From: JALZOC01 sp035758845
GTDB lineage: Bacteria > Acidobacteriota > Vicinamibacteria > Vicinamibacterales > 2-12-FULL-66-21
DNA length: 64,000 nt
Assembly: GCA_035758845.1 (NCBI GenBank)
Contig: DASTVZ010000140.1
Span: 9,314-73,313 of the forward strand
Direction: 5' to 3'
Below the pieces are notes generated by a model, which was not told where the DNA came from, ran no database searches, and saw only the letters and a program-made list of their open reading frames with translations. Shown here piece by piece: positions 8,971 through 17,842 of the stretch (position 1 is the first letter of the stretch; the number at the start of each line of letters is the position of its first letter). The position numbers and the translations under genes were made by a program.

Positions 8971-9416
8971 AGGGTTGCTTTCGGCGCGTCGGTTCGATTC
9001 GTCCGCCTCGCGAGCATCCATGACCCAGCGAACCCGATGACCGTGGCGACCAGGATCGAGACCACGGTGACGATCGCGAACAGCACGTATCCGAGCGCGA
9101 TCATGTCTCCACCGGTCGGCACGAGACCCGTGATTATCGGGATATAGAACAGTGCAGACGCGACGAAGAGAACTCCGGCAAGCACGCGGGCGACCTTGCT
9201 GGCGCGCGGCGAGCGCCAGGGCAGCCACAGCGCTGCCGCCACCAAATTCGGAATTACCTGGGCGCCGAACACGATCGTTTGAAGCAGATAAAAACGCGAG
9301 CCGGGCTGCGTCGCGGCCACAAGCGCGGGTGTGCCGATCGACAGCACCGCACTTCCGAGCAGGAAGTACAGCGTCTTCTGCTTCGTCCTGGTCCAGAAGC
9401 GGGATTCGCTAGCCAT
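8967..9416 (-). CDS. Small integral membrane protein of unknown function
   Basis: 149 residues with four predicted transmembrane segments (about 15-33, 45-65, 78-100 and 108-135). The N-terminus is charged (SRFWTRTKQK) and the C-terminal tail is short and basic. I recognise no family. Its stop overlaps the GrpB start (ATGA) and its own start lies 3 bp after the stop of the DUF2214-like gene, so the three genes look like one small operon. Confidence 0.75.
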   Translation of the reverse strand: MASESRFWTRTKQKTLYFLLGSAVLSIGTPALVAATQPGSRFYLLQTIVFGAQVIPNLVAAALWLPWRSPRASKVARVLAGVLFVASALFYIPIITGLVPTGGDMIALGYVLFAIVTVVSILVATVIGFAGSWMLARRTNRTDAPKATL

Positions 9417-9419
9417 ATC

Positions 9420-9869
9420 TCAGTACCAGAACCCGCGCGCGAGCGCGGTGGCGGCGAACACCATCAGGATGACGAGAACTGCTTGAACCTGGCTAATGCG
9501 CGCGAGAACTGGCGCTGCCGCCATATTCACCGAATTGCGTCGGCGTATGGCGACGCGCCATCCGATGAGGGCGGTCATCGGCGCAACCTCGAGAAGCAGA
9601 ATCAGCGCAAGCAGGCCCATCTTCATGTAGAACATCCGATTGTTCACGTAGTACTGTGTGCCTTTCTCGAGTCCTCCGAACGCACGCCAAACGCCGGTGA
9701 CGATCCAGAGCACAGCGGCCAATCCCCACAAGTTGTCGGCGATGAAAACTCGAGCGAGGTCACTGGTGTTGCGCGCTCGAATCAATCCTCGGCCACGTGC
9801 CCAGACGGCGCCGAGGCCGAGCGGAAGCGCGAGAAGATGAAGGCTCGCGACGATCCAGCGCAAGATCAT
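9420..9869 (-). CDS. DUF2214-like integral membrane protein
   Basis: 149 residues with four predicted transmembrane helices. The start MILRWIVASLHLLALPLGLGAV and the segment ADNLWGLAAVLWIVTGVWRAFGGLEKG resemble the DUF2214 predicted membrane proteins; function is unknown. I chose ATG 9869 because the first helix begins right there; the longer open frame upstream is Arg-rich out-of-frame sequence that runs into the ada promoter. It is first in a three-gene cluster with the next two membrane/GrpB genes, and divergent from ada (128 bp apart). Confidence 0.78.
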   Translation of the reverse strand: MILRWIVASLHLLALPLGLGAVWARGRGLIRARNTSDLARVFIADNLWGLAAVLWIVTGVWRAFGGLEKGTQYYVNNRMFYMKMGLLALILLLEVAPMTALIGWRVAIRRRNSVNMAAAPVLARISQVQAVLVILMVFAATALARGFWY

Positions 9870-9997
9870 AAGGAACGCCCTTGCTGAAGACCCGCCGGCG
9901 AAATGGTAACGCGAATCGATTCGCACCGGGCAATACTGAGAGTTGCCTGTCCATTTTCCGGTAGCGCACAATCTATCGGTGCCCGTATTCTGACCGC

Positions 9998-11041
9998 ATG
10001 ATGCTGATGCCCACTCCCGCCGAGATGTACCGCGCCCTCGTGGAGCGCGATCGCTCGTTTGAAGGCCTGTTCTTCGCCTGTGTGCGCACAACCGGGATCT
10101 TCTGCCGCCCGACCTGCAGCGCGCGAAAGCCGAAGCCCGAGAATGTCGAGTATGCGTCAACGATACAGGACGCACTTCACCGCGGCTATCGTCCGTGCCG
10201 GATCTGCGATCCCATGTCGTCGGCGACGTCGGCTCCGAACTGGCTCGCGCCGCTCGTCGATGAAATGCTCCGCAACCCTGACATCCGACTGCGTGATGAG
10301 GACTTGCGTCAGCGGGGACTGGATCCGGTTCAAGTTCGACGGACGTTCAAGCGCAGCTTTGGAATGACGTTCCAGGCGTACCAGCGCGCCTGCCGGCTGG
10401 GTACCGCCATGCGTGCCTTGCATGAGGGAGCTTCCACCCTCGACGCCGGGCTCGATGCGGGCTTCGAATCCGACAGCGGATTCCGCGACGCGTTTGCGAG
10501 AGTGTTCGGCGAAACCCCCGGCGACGCGCGTGACACGACGCTCCTGACAGCGGCGTGGATTGAAACACCGCTCGGCCCGATGCTCGCGATCGCCGGTGAC
10601 CGCGAACTCGAGCTACTCGAGTTCGTGGATCGCCGTGCCCTCGAAACCGAGCTTCGCGAGCTGCGGCGATCGCTCGGCGGCCCAATCGTTCCCGGCGATC
10701 ACCCGGTCCTTCGTCAGACGCGCAAGGAGCTCTCGGAGTACTTCGCCGGCACCCGGCGCGAATTCACGATGCCGTTGAAGCAACGCGGCTCGGAATTCCA
10801 GTTGAAAGCCTGGCGTGCGCTCTGCCGCATCCCTTACGGCGAGACGCGAAGCTACTCAGACATGGCGCGCGAAGTCGGGTCTCCAGCGGCAGTCAGAGCC
10901 ATCGGCCGCGTCAACGGCCAGAACCGCATCGCGATCATCGTCCCGTGCCATCGCGTGATTCGCTCCGACGGCACGCTCTGCGGTTACGGCGGAGGGCGGT
11001 GGCGGAAGCAGTGGCTTCTGGAGCATGAACAGAATCGCTGA
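9998..11041 (+). CDS. ada: Ada: bifunctional DNA alkylation-repair methyltransferase and regulator
   Basis: 347 residues with the classic three-part layout. The N-terminal Ada zinc domain carries Cys36, Cys40, Cys67 and Cys70 (FCRPTC ... RPCRIC), with Cys36 the expected acceptor for methylphosphotriester repair. A middle AraC-type helix-turn-helix region (DPVQVRRTFKRSFGMTFQAYQR) binds promoter DNA once methylated. The C-terminal O6-methylguanine methyltransferase has the active site PCHRV with Cys317. The sequence GTAGCGCA at 9961-9968 loosely resembles an E. coli Ada box and could be an autoregulatory site, but this is only a guess. No alkA or alkB gene is adjacent. Its stop is followed by the 3'-end motif at 11048. 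Confidence 0.95.
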   Translation: MMLMPTPAEMYRALVERDRSFEGLFFACVRTTGIFCRPTCSARKPKPENVEYASTIQDALHRGYRPCRICDPMSSATSAPNWLAPLVDEMLRNPDIRLRDEDLRQRGLDPVQVRRTFKRSFGMTFQAYQRACRLGTAMRALHEGASTLDAGLDAGFESDSGFRDAFARVFGETPGDARDTTLLTAAWIETPLGPMLAIAGDRELELLEFVDRRALETELRELRRSLGGPIVPGDHPVLRQTRKELSEYFAGTRREFTMPLKQRGSEFQLKAWRALCRIPYGETRSYSDMAREVGSPAAVRAIGRVNGQNRIAIIVPCHRVIRSDGTLCGYGGGRWRKQWLLEHEQNR

Positions 11042-11047
11042 TCACTA

Positions 11048-11064
11048 GAACTGGTTTCAAAACC
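11048..11064 (+). repeat. Stop-proximal motif GAACTGGTTTCAAAACC, copy 1 (after ada)
   Basis: A 17 nt motif whose core GGTTT-CA-AAACC can form a tight hairpin. It begins 6 nt after the ada stop, in the sense direction of ada. Sister copies follow the stops of phzF (12782-12797) and hisC (47250-47263). Confidence 0.7.
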
Positions 11065-11287
11065 GATAGCGGGTGGCCGCGAACGGGGCGCCCCTCCACC
11101 CCAGCGCGCAGCAAACGCGCGCCGGGGACCCCGGCCGCGGCCCGCCGCAGCGCCGTCTCCCGTGACAGGGCTTGTCGGCGCGAGGAGGCCGTGGGGCTGT
11201 TCGCGGACAGATCCTATGAACGCAGCACGAGTCGCCGCAGTTAAGCTCTTCGCAAGCTTCTGACGAGGAAGCAGACAAGGAGGAGCT

Positions 11288-12424
11288 ATGACCGCGACGA
11301 CCCGTTCCGCAGAGTCTACTTCAGTCATGACCGCCACACTGTTTGTCGCCCTCGAGTTGGGCAGCCGGCGATGGAAGCTGGCGTTTGCGATCGCGCGTGG
11401 CGATCGGCCGAGGACGCGCACCATCGTGGCCAGCGATCTGCCAACGTTGTGGCAGGAGATCGCCACGGCGAAGCCGCGCGTCGGCCTCGATCCGGATGCG
11501 CCCGTGCGGAGCTGCTACGAAGCGGGACGCGACGGCTTCTGGCTGCATCGTGCGCTGGTCGCCCAGGGCATCGTGAATGTCGTCGTCGATCCGGCCAGTA
11601 TTGCGGTCGACCGCCGGCGCCGTCGCGCCAAGACCGATCGACTGGATGCGCCGGCGCTGGTCACGCAGCTGATGAACGCGACGGCGGGCGATCGGCGCGG
11701 CGGGCGCGAGGTCCGTGTCCCCTCGCTGGATGCGGAAGCCGATCGGCAATTGCAACGCGAATGGGATGCGGTCCTGGAAGATCGGAAGCGGCTGCGCAAT
11801 CGGATGCAGGGGTTGCTGGTGACGCAAGGGGTCGGGCGTTCGCTCGCGCTCGGTTTCCCCGCGCGCCTTGAGCGGGCGCGGCTGTGGGATGGCAAGGGTC
11901 TGGCCCCGGCGTTGGTGAGCCGTCTCACGCGTGACTGGATGCAACTCCGCCAGGTCGAGGCGCGTCTGAACGTGCTCCGGCGCGCCCGCCGCGCCCGCAT
12001 CCAGGCCAGTGATCGGATCGGCGAGCAAACGCGACACCTGCTCAAGCTGCGGGCGATCGGCAGCACGGGTGCGCTGACCCTGACGACCGAGCTCTTCACC
12101 TGGCGAGCGTTTCGCAACGGGCGCCAACTCGGCGCGATCGTCGGCCTCGTGCCGACGCCATTTCGCAGTGATCAGACGATCCGTGAACGGGGCATCAGCG
12201 GCACCGGCAATCGCCGGTTGCGCGCCCTGATGGTGGAATTGGCGTCGGGCTGGCTGCGGTGGCAACCGACCAGTGCGCTGACGCGTTGGTTTACCGCCCG
12301 CGTCGGCGACCACCCGCGCGCCCGCCGGATCGGGATTGTCGCGGTGGCGCGCAAACTGTTGATCGCGTTGTGGCGGTATGTTGAACACGGGATCGTGCCG
12401 GAGGGGGCGGTGCTGCGCGCCTAA
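11288..12424 (+). CDS. IS110-family DEDD transposase (bridge-RNA recombinase type)
   Basis: 378 residues. The N-terminal RuvC-like DEDD domain (~18-170) has acidic residues at Glu23 (FVALELGSRRW), in SCYEAGRDG and in KTDRLDAPAL. The first position is Glu where most IS110 proteins have Asp, a feature of one subfamily. A coiled-coil linker (~150-250) is followed by the Tnp_20 domain with the serine-nucleophile region RGISGTGNRRLRALMVE. A strong ribosome site (AAGGAGG) sits just upstream of ATG 11288; Met14 is a less likely start. The reading frame is intact, so the element may still be active. Confidence 0.92.
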   Translation: MTATTRSAESTSVMTATLFVALELGSRRWKLAFAIARGDRPRTRTIVASDLPTLWQEIATAKPRVGLDPDAPVRSCYEAGRDGFWLHRALVAQGIVNVVVDPASIAVDRRRRRAKTDRLDAPALVTQLMNATAGDRRGGREVRVPSLDAEADRQLQREWDAVLEDRKRLRNRMQGLLVTQGVGRSLALGFPARLERARLWDGKGLAPALVSRLTRDWMQLRQVEARLNVLRRARRARIQASDRIGEQTRHLLKLRAIGSTGALTLTTELFTWRAFRNGRQLGAIVGLVPTPFRSDQTIRERGISGTGNRRLRALMVELASGWLRWQPTSALTRWFTARVGDHPRARRIGIVAVARKLLIALWRYVEHGIVPEGAVLRA

Positions 12425-12781
12425 GTGCGTCGCGGCATCGCTCCCTTCGAACACTCCGAGCTGGTGCGCGCTGCTCGCCGCGGGTCCGGGTGGCCACCAA
12501 CCACCGGCGGACAGATGGAGCGGCGCGCGCCACAGTCGTCCTGCGTTGTAAACGTACGAAGGATAGGGTGCTGGCGAACACAAACGCCACACGGATAGAA
12601 GGTGGTGCAACGAGGCGTGACTCGTCCGTCCACCACGACTGGCCAGCTCGCAGCGGCGATGCCTTATTCGGCGGCCGCCTCCGCGACCCTCTTGGCTACT
12701 GAGAGGGCCGCTCCGGCGGCGTGTGTTTAGACGCATGGAGCTTGACACGGGACCTCTCATAGAAGGACCCGCGCCTGACAC
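12425..12781 (+). other. Non-coding 3' flank of the IS110 element
   Basis: About 357 nt without a convincing gene. It contains several GC-rich inverted segments, for example CTCTTGG...GAGAGGG near 12690-12705 and GGGACCTC...GAAGGACCC near 12749-12771, the second directly before phzF's 3' end. It could carry a bridge RNA or element end; nothing else is seen. Confidence 0.45.
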
Positions 12782-12797
12782 GGTCTTGAAACCAGTC
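12782..12797 (-). repeat. Stop-proximal motif, copy 2 (after phzF)
   Basis: On the minus strand the phzF stop TAG is immediately followed by GACTGGTTTCAAGACC, a close match to the motif after ada. The two copies face each other across the IS110 element. Confidence 0.68.
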
Positions 12798-13706
12798 CTA
12801 GGCAGTGTTCAATTCGCCGTGTCCAACCAATACTGAACGGCCACCTACGCGCACGCGCGTGATCGCGCCCTTGTCGCTCTCGATCGAGATGTGAATGCGG
12901 CTCGGGCGCTTCATCAGCACGCCTTGCAGGCTCAGGATGTTCTTCGCGGCGTCCGGGCTCACGATCTTGTATTGGAGCAGGTAACACCCGAGCGGTCCGC
13001 TGGCACCGCCAGTCGCCGGGTCCTCGGCAATTCCAAATGCGGCAGCGAGCATCCGGCTGTAAACCGTCTGGGCCGCTCCAGCGTCCTGCTTGCCCTCGGT
13101 GGTGAAGAAGAACGTCGGAAGTTCCTCGATGCCGCTCTCGCGATAGCAACCAGCCAGGGCCTTACGATCGATCGAGACCGAATCGACGGCGGCGCGCGAC
13201 CGAAGCGCCACGAACACGAACGGCACGCCGCACGACACGACCTGCGCCGGGAGATCTCCCGCGAAATCCGATTCGCCGACGCCAATTGCGCCCGCAAGCG
13301 CCTCCCGCTCGCGAACGATGCCACCGAACTTCGGCAATTGCTGGGTCATCCACGCAAACGACAGCGCGCCCTCTTTCCACTCGAGGGCAACAGGCGTCGG
13401 TCCCACCCCCAATTCGAAGACGAAATCGGTGCGCCCGCGAGCGATCGTTCCCTCCGCGGCGAGCGCGAACGTCGATCCGATCGTTGGATGGCCTGCCATC
13501 GGTAGCTCCTCGCCGGGCGTGAAGATGCGCATCTTCACATCGCCGCCGCGCTCCGCCGGCAAAATAAAGGTGCACTCGGAGAAATTCATCTCGCGCGTGA
13601 TGGTTTGCATCTTCGCGGTGTCGAGGCCGGCTGGTTCAGGGAATACGGCCAACTGGTTCCCTTCGAAAGGAGTGTCGGTGAAGACGTCGAGGTGGAGATA
13701 GCGCAT
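12798..13706 (-). CDS. PhzF-family isomerase
   Basis: 302 residues of the diaminopimelate-epimerase-like PhzF fold. The start MRYLHLDVFTDTPFEGNQLAVF is the family signature. Glu44 (NFSECTFI) corresponds to the catalytic Glu of PhzF, and AGHPTIGS and DPATGGASGPLGCYL are the conserved second-domain motifs. Most stand-alone PhzF homologues are not in phenazine clusters, and no other phenazine genes are here, so the substrate is unknown. Convergent with ada, with an IS110 element between. Confidence 0.92.
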   Translation of the reverse strand: MRYLHLDVFTDTPFEGNQLAVFPEPAGLDTAKMQTITREMNFSECTFILPAERGGDVKMRIFTPGEELPMAGHPTIGSTFALAAEGTIARGRTDFVFELGVGPTPVALEWKEGALSFAWMTQQLPKFGGIVREREALAGAIGVGESDFAGDLPAQVVSCGVPFVFVALRSRAAVDSVSIDRKALAGCYRESGIEELPTFFFTTEGKQDAGAAQTVYSRMLAAAFGIAEDPATGGASGPLGCYLLQYKIVSPDAAKNILSLQGVLMKRPSRIHISIESDKGAITRVRVGGRSVLVGHGELNTA

Positions 13707-13892
13707 AGAGAACGACGATTCCAGACTTCTCTACGAAGAACAAGGTGCATTCGGCGAATGGTCACAGTTCGCTAGTTTTTGTTCTCCCTTCTCCCTTCTC
13801 CTTTCCCATCTCTTTCGACGTGATCGCAGCGCCACAGTGAATGCTGTTGATTGAGAGTAAGATCTCCGATCGATCCCAACGGAGGATTTAGC

Positions 13893-16280
13893 GTGGCGAA
13901 ACGCGGAAAGAAAGAACCATCGCTCTTCGATGCCGATGGTGGAGCTCTGGTTGATACCCGAGGGCCGAGTGGCCCGAATGACCCCGAAGCAGTCCCCCTT
14001 CACGAAGCTGCCCAAACCCGGTATCTCAATTACGCGCTCTCGGTCATCACCTCGCGTGCGCTCCCCGATGTCCGCGATGGTTTGAAGCCGGTGCAGCGCC
14101 GCATCCTCTATACGATGTGGCAGCAGAACCTCACGGCAGATGCGAAGCATCGGAAGTGCGCGAAAGTCGTGGGCGACGTGATGGGGAACTATCATCCGCA
14201 CGGCGACTCGGCGTTGTACGAGACGCTCGTTCGAATGGCGCAGCCGTTTTCTCTGCGCTACCCGCTCATCGATGGCTCTGGGAACTTCGGGTCGCTTGAC
14301 GGCGACAGCGCCGCAGCCATGCGGTACACCGAATGCCGCCTCGCACGGATCAGCGACGAGTTGCTGACCGAGATCGATCAAGCGACCGTGCCGTTTCGCC
14401 CGAACTACGACGGCACGCGGACCGAGCCGGTCGTGCTGCCATCACGGATTCCGAACCTACTGATCAACGGCGCCACCGGGATCGCCGTCGGCATGGCGAC
14501 CAACATTCCTCCGCACAATCTCAATGAGATCTGCACGGCGCTCATCAAGCTCCTCGGTGATGCCGATTTGAGCAGCGTGCAGTTGTGCCGCTACGTGAAA
14601 GGGCCCGACTTTCCGACCGGCGGGCAGATGCTGAATTCGCCGGCGGAATTGAAGGAGATCTACAAAACAGGATCCGGCGCGATTCGTTTGCGCGCAACCT
14701 GGGAGGAAGGGCCGGTTACCCGAGGCGGCAAGACCATCTACATCACCAGCGTTCCCTACACGGTCAACAAGGCGACCCTTGTCGAGCGCATCGCCGACGT
14801 GGCATTGAGCCGAAAGTTGCCACCGCTTGTCGACGTCAAGGATCTGTCGACTGATGATGTGCGGATTGCGCTCGAATTGAAGAAGGACGCCGACGAGAAG
14901 ATGGTCATGGCGTATCTCTTCAAGCACACGCCGCTCCAGACCAGCTTCATCGTCAATCTCACGTGTCTGATCCCGACGGAAAACCCCGAGGTCGGTCGGC
15001 CCGAGCGCCTCGATCTCCATTCCATGCTCTGGCACTTCCTCCACTTCCGGCTCGATGTCGTCACCAAGCGACTGGAACACGAGCTGGCGTCGATCAAGAA
15101 GCGCGTCCACATTCTCGAGGGCTTCGAGAAGGTCTTTGATGCGCTCGACGATATCCTGAAGATCGTCCGCAAGTCGGAAGGAAAGGCGGATGCGGCTCAG
15201 CAGATCATCAAACGCTTCGGCCTGGACGCGGAACAGACCGATGCGATTCTCGAACTCAAAATCTATCGACTTGCGAGGCTGGAGATCCTGCTCATCCGCA
15301 AGGAACTCGAGGATCGCCGCCGCCGCGTTCGGCAAATCAACACGCTGCTCAGAGACGAAGGCAGCCGCTGGGACATCGTCAGAGTCGAGATTGAGGAGGT
15401 ACAGAAGAAGTACGGCGATGCGCGACGAACGAGCATCGCCAGCGATGAGGGTGAGGCCGAGTACTCCGCCGAAGACTTCATCGTCGAAGAAGACAACGTC
15501 GTGCTCGTGTCTCGTGACGGCTGGGTGAAGCGGCAGAAGGAAGTGAAGGACGTAGCCGCGACGCGCGTCCGTGAGGGGGACACGGTGATGGCCGTGCTGC
15601 CCGGCAGCACCCGCGCATCGGTTGCGTTCTTCAGCAACTTTGGCGTCGCATACACGTCGAGAATCACCGATATTCCCGCATCGACCGGATACGGCGAACC
15701 GATTCAGCGTTTTTTCAAATTGAAAGATGGAGAGCGGATCGTGGCGGCGTTGAGCCTCGATCCGCGCGTCGCCGGAACTATCACCGCCGATAAAGAAGGC
15801 GACGTGCCGGACGTGCACGCGGTCGCGGTGACGAGCGACGGCTACAGCATGCGGTTTGGTCTCGCCCCTTTCGTCGAGCCAAGCACGCGAGCCGGCCGCC
15901 GCTTCGCGCGAGCTGCCGATGGCGCCGAGTTCGTTGGCGTGGCGCGAGTAACCGGTGACGAGATTCTGATTGCCGCGACGCGTGAAGCCCGCGCGATTCT
16001 GACCAAGGTGGAGGAAGTCAACTTCCTGTCGGGTCCGGGGCGCGGCGTGATTCTGATCAAGCTGACGTCCGATGCCGATCGCGTGCTGGGCTTCATCGCG
16101 TCGACCGGTGATCGCGACATCCTCACCGTTGAGACGAGCAGAGGGGCCGAGCAGACGATCAGCACCGGGAAGTACGAAGTCACGGGCCGTGGCGGGAAGG
16201 GACGGGAGCTGCTCCAGCGCGGTCAGTTCACGAAAATCGTGTGGCCCGTTCCCGACGCCCCACAGCCGCTATCAGAATAG
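13893..16280 (+). CDS. parC: DNA topoisomerase IV subunit A
   Basis: Type IIA topoisomerase A subunit (795 aa) that cuts and rejoins DNA to decatenate chromosomes. I chose GTG 13893 because GGAGG lies 7 nt upstream (13881-13885); the upstream frame has no such site. The breakage-reunion domain has RALPDVRDGLKPVQRRILY, HPHGDSALYETLVRMAQPF (quinolone pocket, wild-type-like Ser and Glu) and the active-site Tyr in AAMRYTECRL. A coiled-coil arm follows (~390-480), and a GyrA/ParC-type beta-pinwheel C-terminus (SVAFFSNFGVAYTSRI, SGPGRGVILIKL). Paralogous gyrA cannot be excluded, but the partner at 22179 is ParE-like. The next gene starts 14 nt after the stop. Confidence 0.9.
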   Translation: MAKRGKKEPSLFDADGGALVDTRGPSGPNDPEAVPLHEAAQTRYLNYALSVITSRALPDVRDGLKPVQRRILYTMWQQNLTADAKHRKCAKVVGDVMGNYHPHGDSALYETLVRMAQPFSLRYPLIDGSGNFGSLDGDSAAAMRYTECRLARISDELLTEIDQATVPFRPNYDGTRTEPVVLPSRIPNLLINGATGIAVGMATNIPPHNLNEICTALIKLLGDADLSSVQLCRYVKGPDFPTGGQMLNSPAELKEIYKTGSGAIRLRATWEEGPVTRGGKTIYITSVPYTVNKATLVERIADVALSRKLPPLVDVKDLSTDDVRIALELKKDADEKMVMAYLFKHTPLQTSFIVNLTCLIPTENPEVGRPERLDLHSMLWHFLHFRLDVVTKRLEHELASIKKRVHILEGFEKVFDALDDILKIVRKSEGKADAAQQIIKRFGLDAEQTDAILELKIYRLARLEILLIRKELEDRRRRVRQINTLLRDEGSRWDIVRVEIEEVQKKYGDARRTSIASDEGEAEYSAEDFIVEEDNVVLVSRDGWVKRQKEVKDVAATRVREGDTVMAVLPGSTRASVAFFSNFGVAYTSRITDIPASTGYGEPIQRFFKLKDGERIVAALSLDPRVAGTITADKEGDVPDVHAVAVTSDGYSMRFGLAPFVEPSTRAGRRFARAADGAEFVGVARVTGDEILIAATREARAILTKVEEVNFLSGPGRGVILIKLTSDADRVLGFIASTGDRDILTVETSRGAEQTISTGKYEVTGRGGKGRELLQRGQFTKIVWPVPDAPQPLSE

Positions 16281-16294
16281 CGAGACAAGGCGAG

Positions 16295-17722
16295 ATGATT
16301 CTCCAGGCGTTGATTGCGCTTGCCGTCACATTCGCCGCTGCCGCGGCCGATCCGGCGGGCGAGTGGGCGAGGTTCCGCGGCCCGAACGGCTCGGGGGTTG
16401 CGGAGGTCGGCGCTCTTCCGGGGGAATTTGGTCCGACGCGAAACCTGATTTGGAAGGCCGATCTTCCGCCGGGGTATTCGTCGCCGATCATCTACGGCAA
16501 CCGAATCTTTCTGACCGGTGTTCGCGATCGACGTCTGATCAGCTTTGCCGTCGATCGTTCGAGCGGTAAGGTGTTGTGGGAACGGGAAGCGCCGCGCAGC
16601 CGTCAGGAGAAACTCGATCCGCGGAACCATGCAGCGTCGCCATCGGCTGCGACCGACGGTGAACGAGTGTTTTTCTTCTTCGCCGATTACGGCTTGCTGG
16701 CCTACGACGTCAATGGCAAGGAGCTCTGGCGCCGGCCTCTCGGTCCCTTCAACAACATTTACGGCATGGGAGCATCGCCAATCGTCGTGGACGATGTGGT
16801 GGTGCTGACGTGCGATCAGAGCATCGGCTCCTTCATTGCCGCATTCGACAAGAAAGACGGCCGAGAGAGATGGCGCACGCCGCGGGTCGAAGCGCGAAGC
16901 GGCCATTCAACCCCTGTCGTCTACACGCCGGCGGGCGGACGGCCTCAGATCGTCGTTCCCGGTTCCTTTCTCCTGTCTGCATACGATCCGCGAGACGGCC
17001 GACGATTGTGGTGGGTCGGGGGGCTTTCGTTCGAGTTGAAGTCGACTCCTGTGATCAGCGGCGACACGCTCTACATCAACGGCTTCGGGTCGCCGGAGAA
17101 CCAGCCGGGCGCGATGATTGCCGTGACGCCAACCAGGGAGGTGTTTGCTTCCCGCGACGCCGACAAAGACGGCAAGCTGACGCGCGACGAGCTTCCGACG
17201 TCGCACGCGCGGGACTCGCTTCCATTTTTCGATTTGAACGGCGACAAGACGATCGATCGGACGGAGTGGGACTACTACAAGGCGGCGATGGAATCCGAGA
17301 ACGGGATGCTCGCGATCAAGCTCGGCGGCTCGGGCGACATGACCGCGACAGCGGTGCGCTGGCGCTATCAGCGAGGGATTCCGCAATTGCCGTCGCCACT
17401 GCTCTACCAGCACGCTTTGTACATGGTGAATGATGCGGGCGGCCTGGTGACCGTTCTGAATCCGGAGTCTGGCGCTCTCGTTGTCCAAGGGCGCCTCAAA
17501 GTGCCGAGCGACCGATACTACGCGTCGCCGGTCGCTGGCGACGGGAAGGTCTACATTGCCAGCGAGAGCGGAAAGGTCGTTGTCCTGCCACCGGGCGGTG
17601 GTCTCGATGCGCTTGCGGTCAACGACCTCCAGGACAGCATCTACGCGACCCCCGCGCTGGTCGACAAACGGATCTACATTCGGACATTGAATTCTCTTTA
17701 TTGCTTCGGATTGTCGCAGTAA
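16295..17722 (+). CDS. Secreted PQQ-like beta-propeller protein with EF-hand pair
   Basis: 475 residues. I chose ATG 16295 because it opens directly into a signal peptide (MILQALIALAVTFAAAAA). The mature protein starts EWARFRGPNGSGVAEV, a signature of the outer-membrane PQQ/BamB-like propellers common in Planctomycetes and Acidobacteria. Propeller blades recur from ~50 to 470 (IYGNRIFLTGVRD, TDGERVFFFFADYGLLAYDVNGK). Two EF-hand-like calcium loops interrupt it (DADKDGKLTRDE and DLNGDKTIDRTE, ~285-320). A role as envelope scaffold or sugar/alcohol dehydrogenase-like protein is possible, but no haem or quinone-specific residues are evident. It lies between parC and sucA on the same strand. Confidence 0.85.
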   Translation: MILQALIALAVTFAAAAADPAGEWARFRGPNGSGVAEVGALPGEFGPTRNLIWKADLPPGYSSPIIYGNRIFLTGVRDRRLISFAVDRSSGKVLWEREAPRSRQEKLDPRNHAASPSAATDGERVFFFFADYGLLAYDVNGKELWRRPLGPFNNIYGMGASPIVVDDVVVLTCDQSIGSFIAAFDKKDGRERWRTPRVEARSGHSTPVVYTPAGGRPQIVVPGSFLLSAYDPRDGRRLWWVGGLSFELKSTPVISGDTLYINGFGSPENQPGAMIAVTPTREVFASRDADKDGKLTRDELPTSHARDSLPFFDLNGDKTIDRTEWDYYKAAMESENGMLAIKLGGSGDMTATAVRWRYQRGIPQLPSPLLYQHALYMVNDAGGLVTVLNPESGALVVQGRLKVPSDRYYASPVAGDGKVYIASESGKVVVLPPGGGLDALAVNDLQDSIYATPALVDKRIYIRTLNSLYCFGLSQ

Positions 17723-17842
17723 GAGGAAACGGGAAACACGGAACAAGCGTCTCCGTGTTGATCGTGTTCCGTGTCCTCCGTCACCTCCGTGATCGTTCCG
17801 GCTGGGCCCGGCGCTCGTTGCATGGGTTACGATTAGAAAGAT
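17723..17842 (+). repeat. Word-array hairpin before sucA
   Basis: The 5' side holds words like AAACACGGAACA (17727-17744) and the 3' side the complementary words CCGTGTT, GTTCCGTGTCC and CCTCCGT (17752-17795). Together they form a long imperfect hairpin in the 120 bp gap. Confidence 0.6.

Larger units (their letters stand above)
11048..12797 (+). mobile_element. IS110-family insertion element region
   Basis: An IS110-type transposase gene with unusually long non-coding flanks lies between the convergent genes ada and phzF. Exact ends cannot be fixed, since IS110 elements lack terminal inverted repeats. The outer limits given here are the two facing copies of the stop-proximal motif. The 5' flank (11065-11287, ~220 nt) and 3' flank (12425-12781, ~360 nt) are GC-rich and structured; in this family one of them encodes the bridge RNA that pairs target with donor DNA. 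Confidence 0.6.

Noticed and set aside
11321..12781. 486-codon open frame opposite the IS110 transposase
   Set aside because: Antisense of an intact transposase, typical for GC-rich DNA.
14457..15818. 453-codon open frame opposite parC
   Set aside because: Antisense of a well-supported topoisomerase gene; no recognisable domain.
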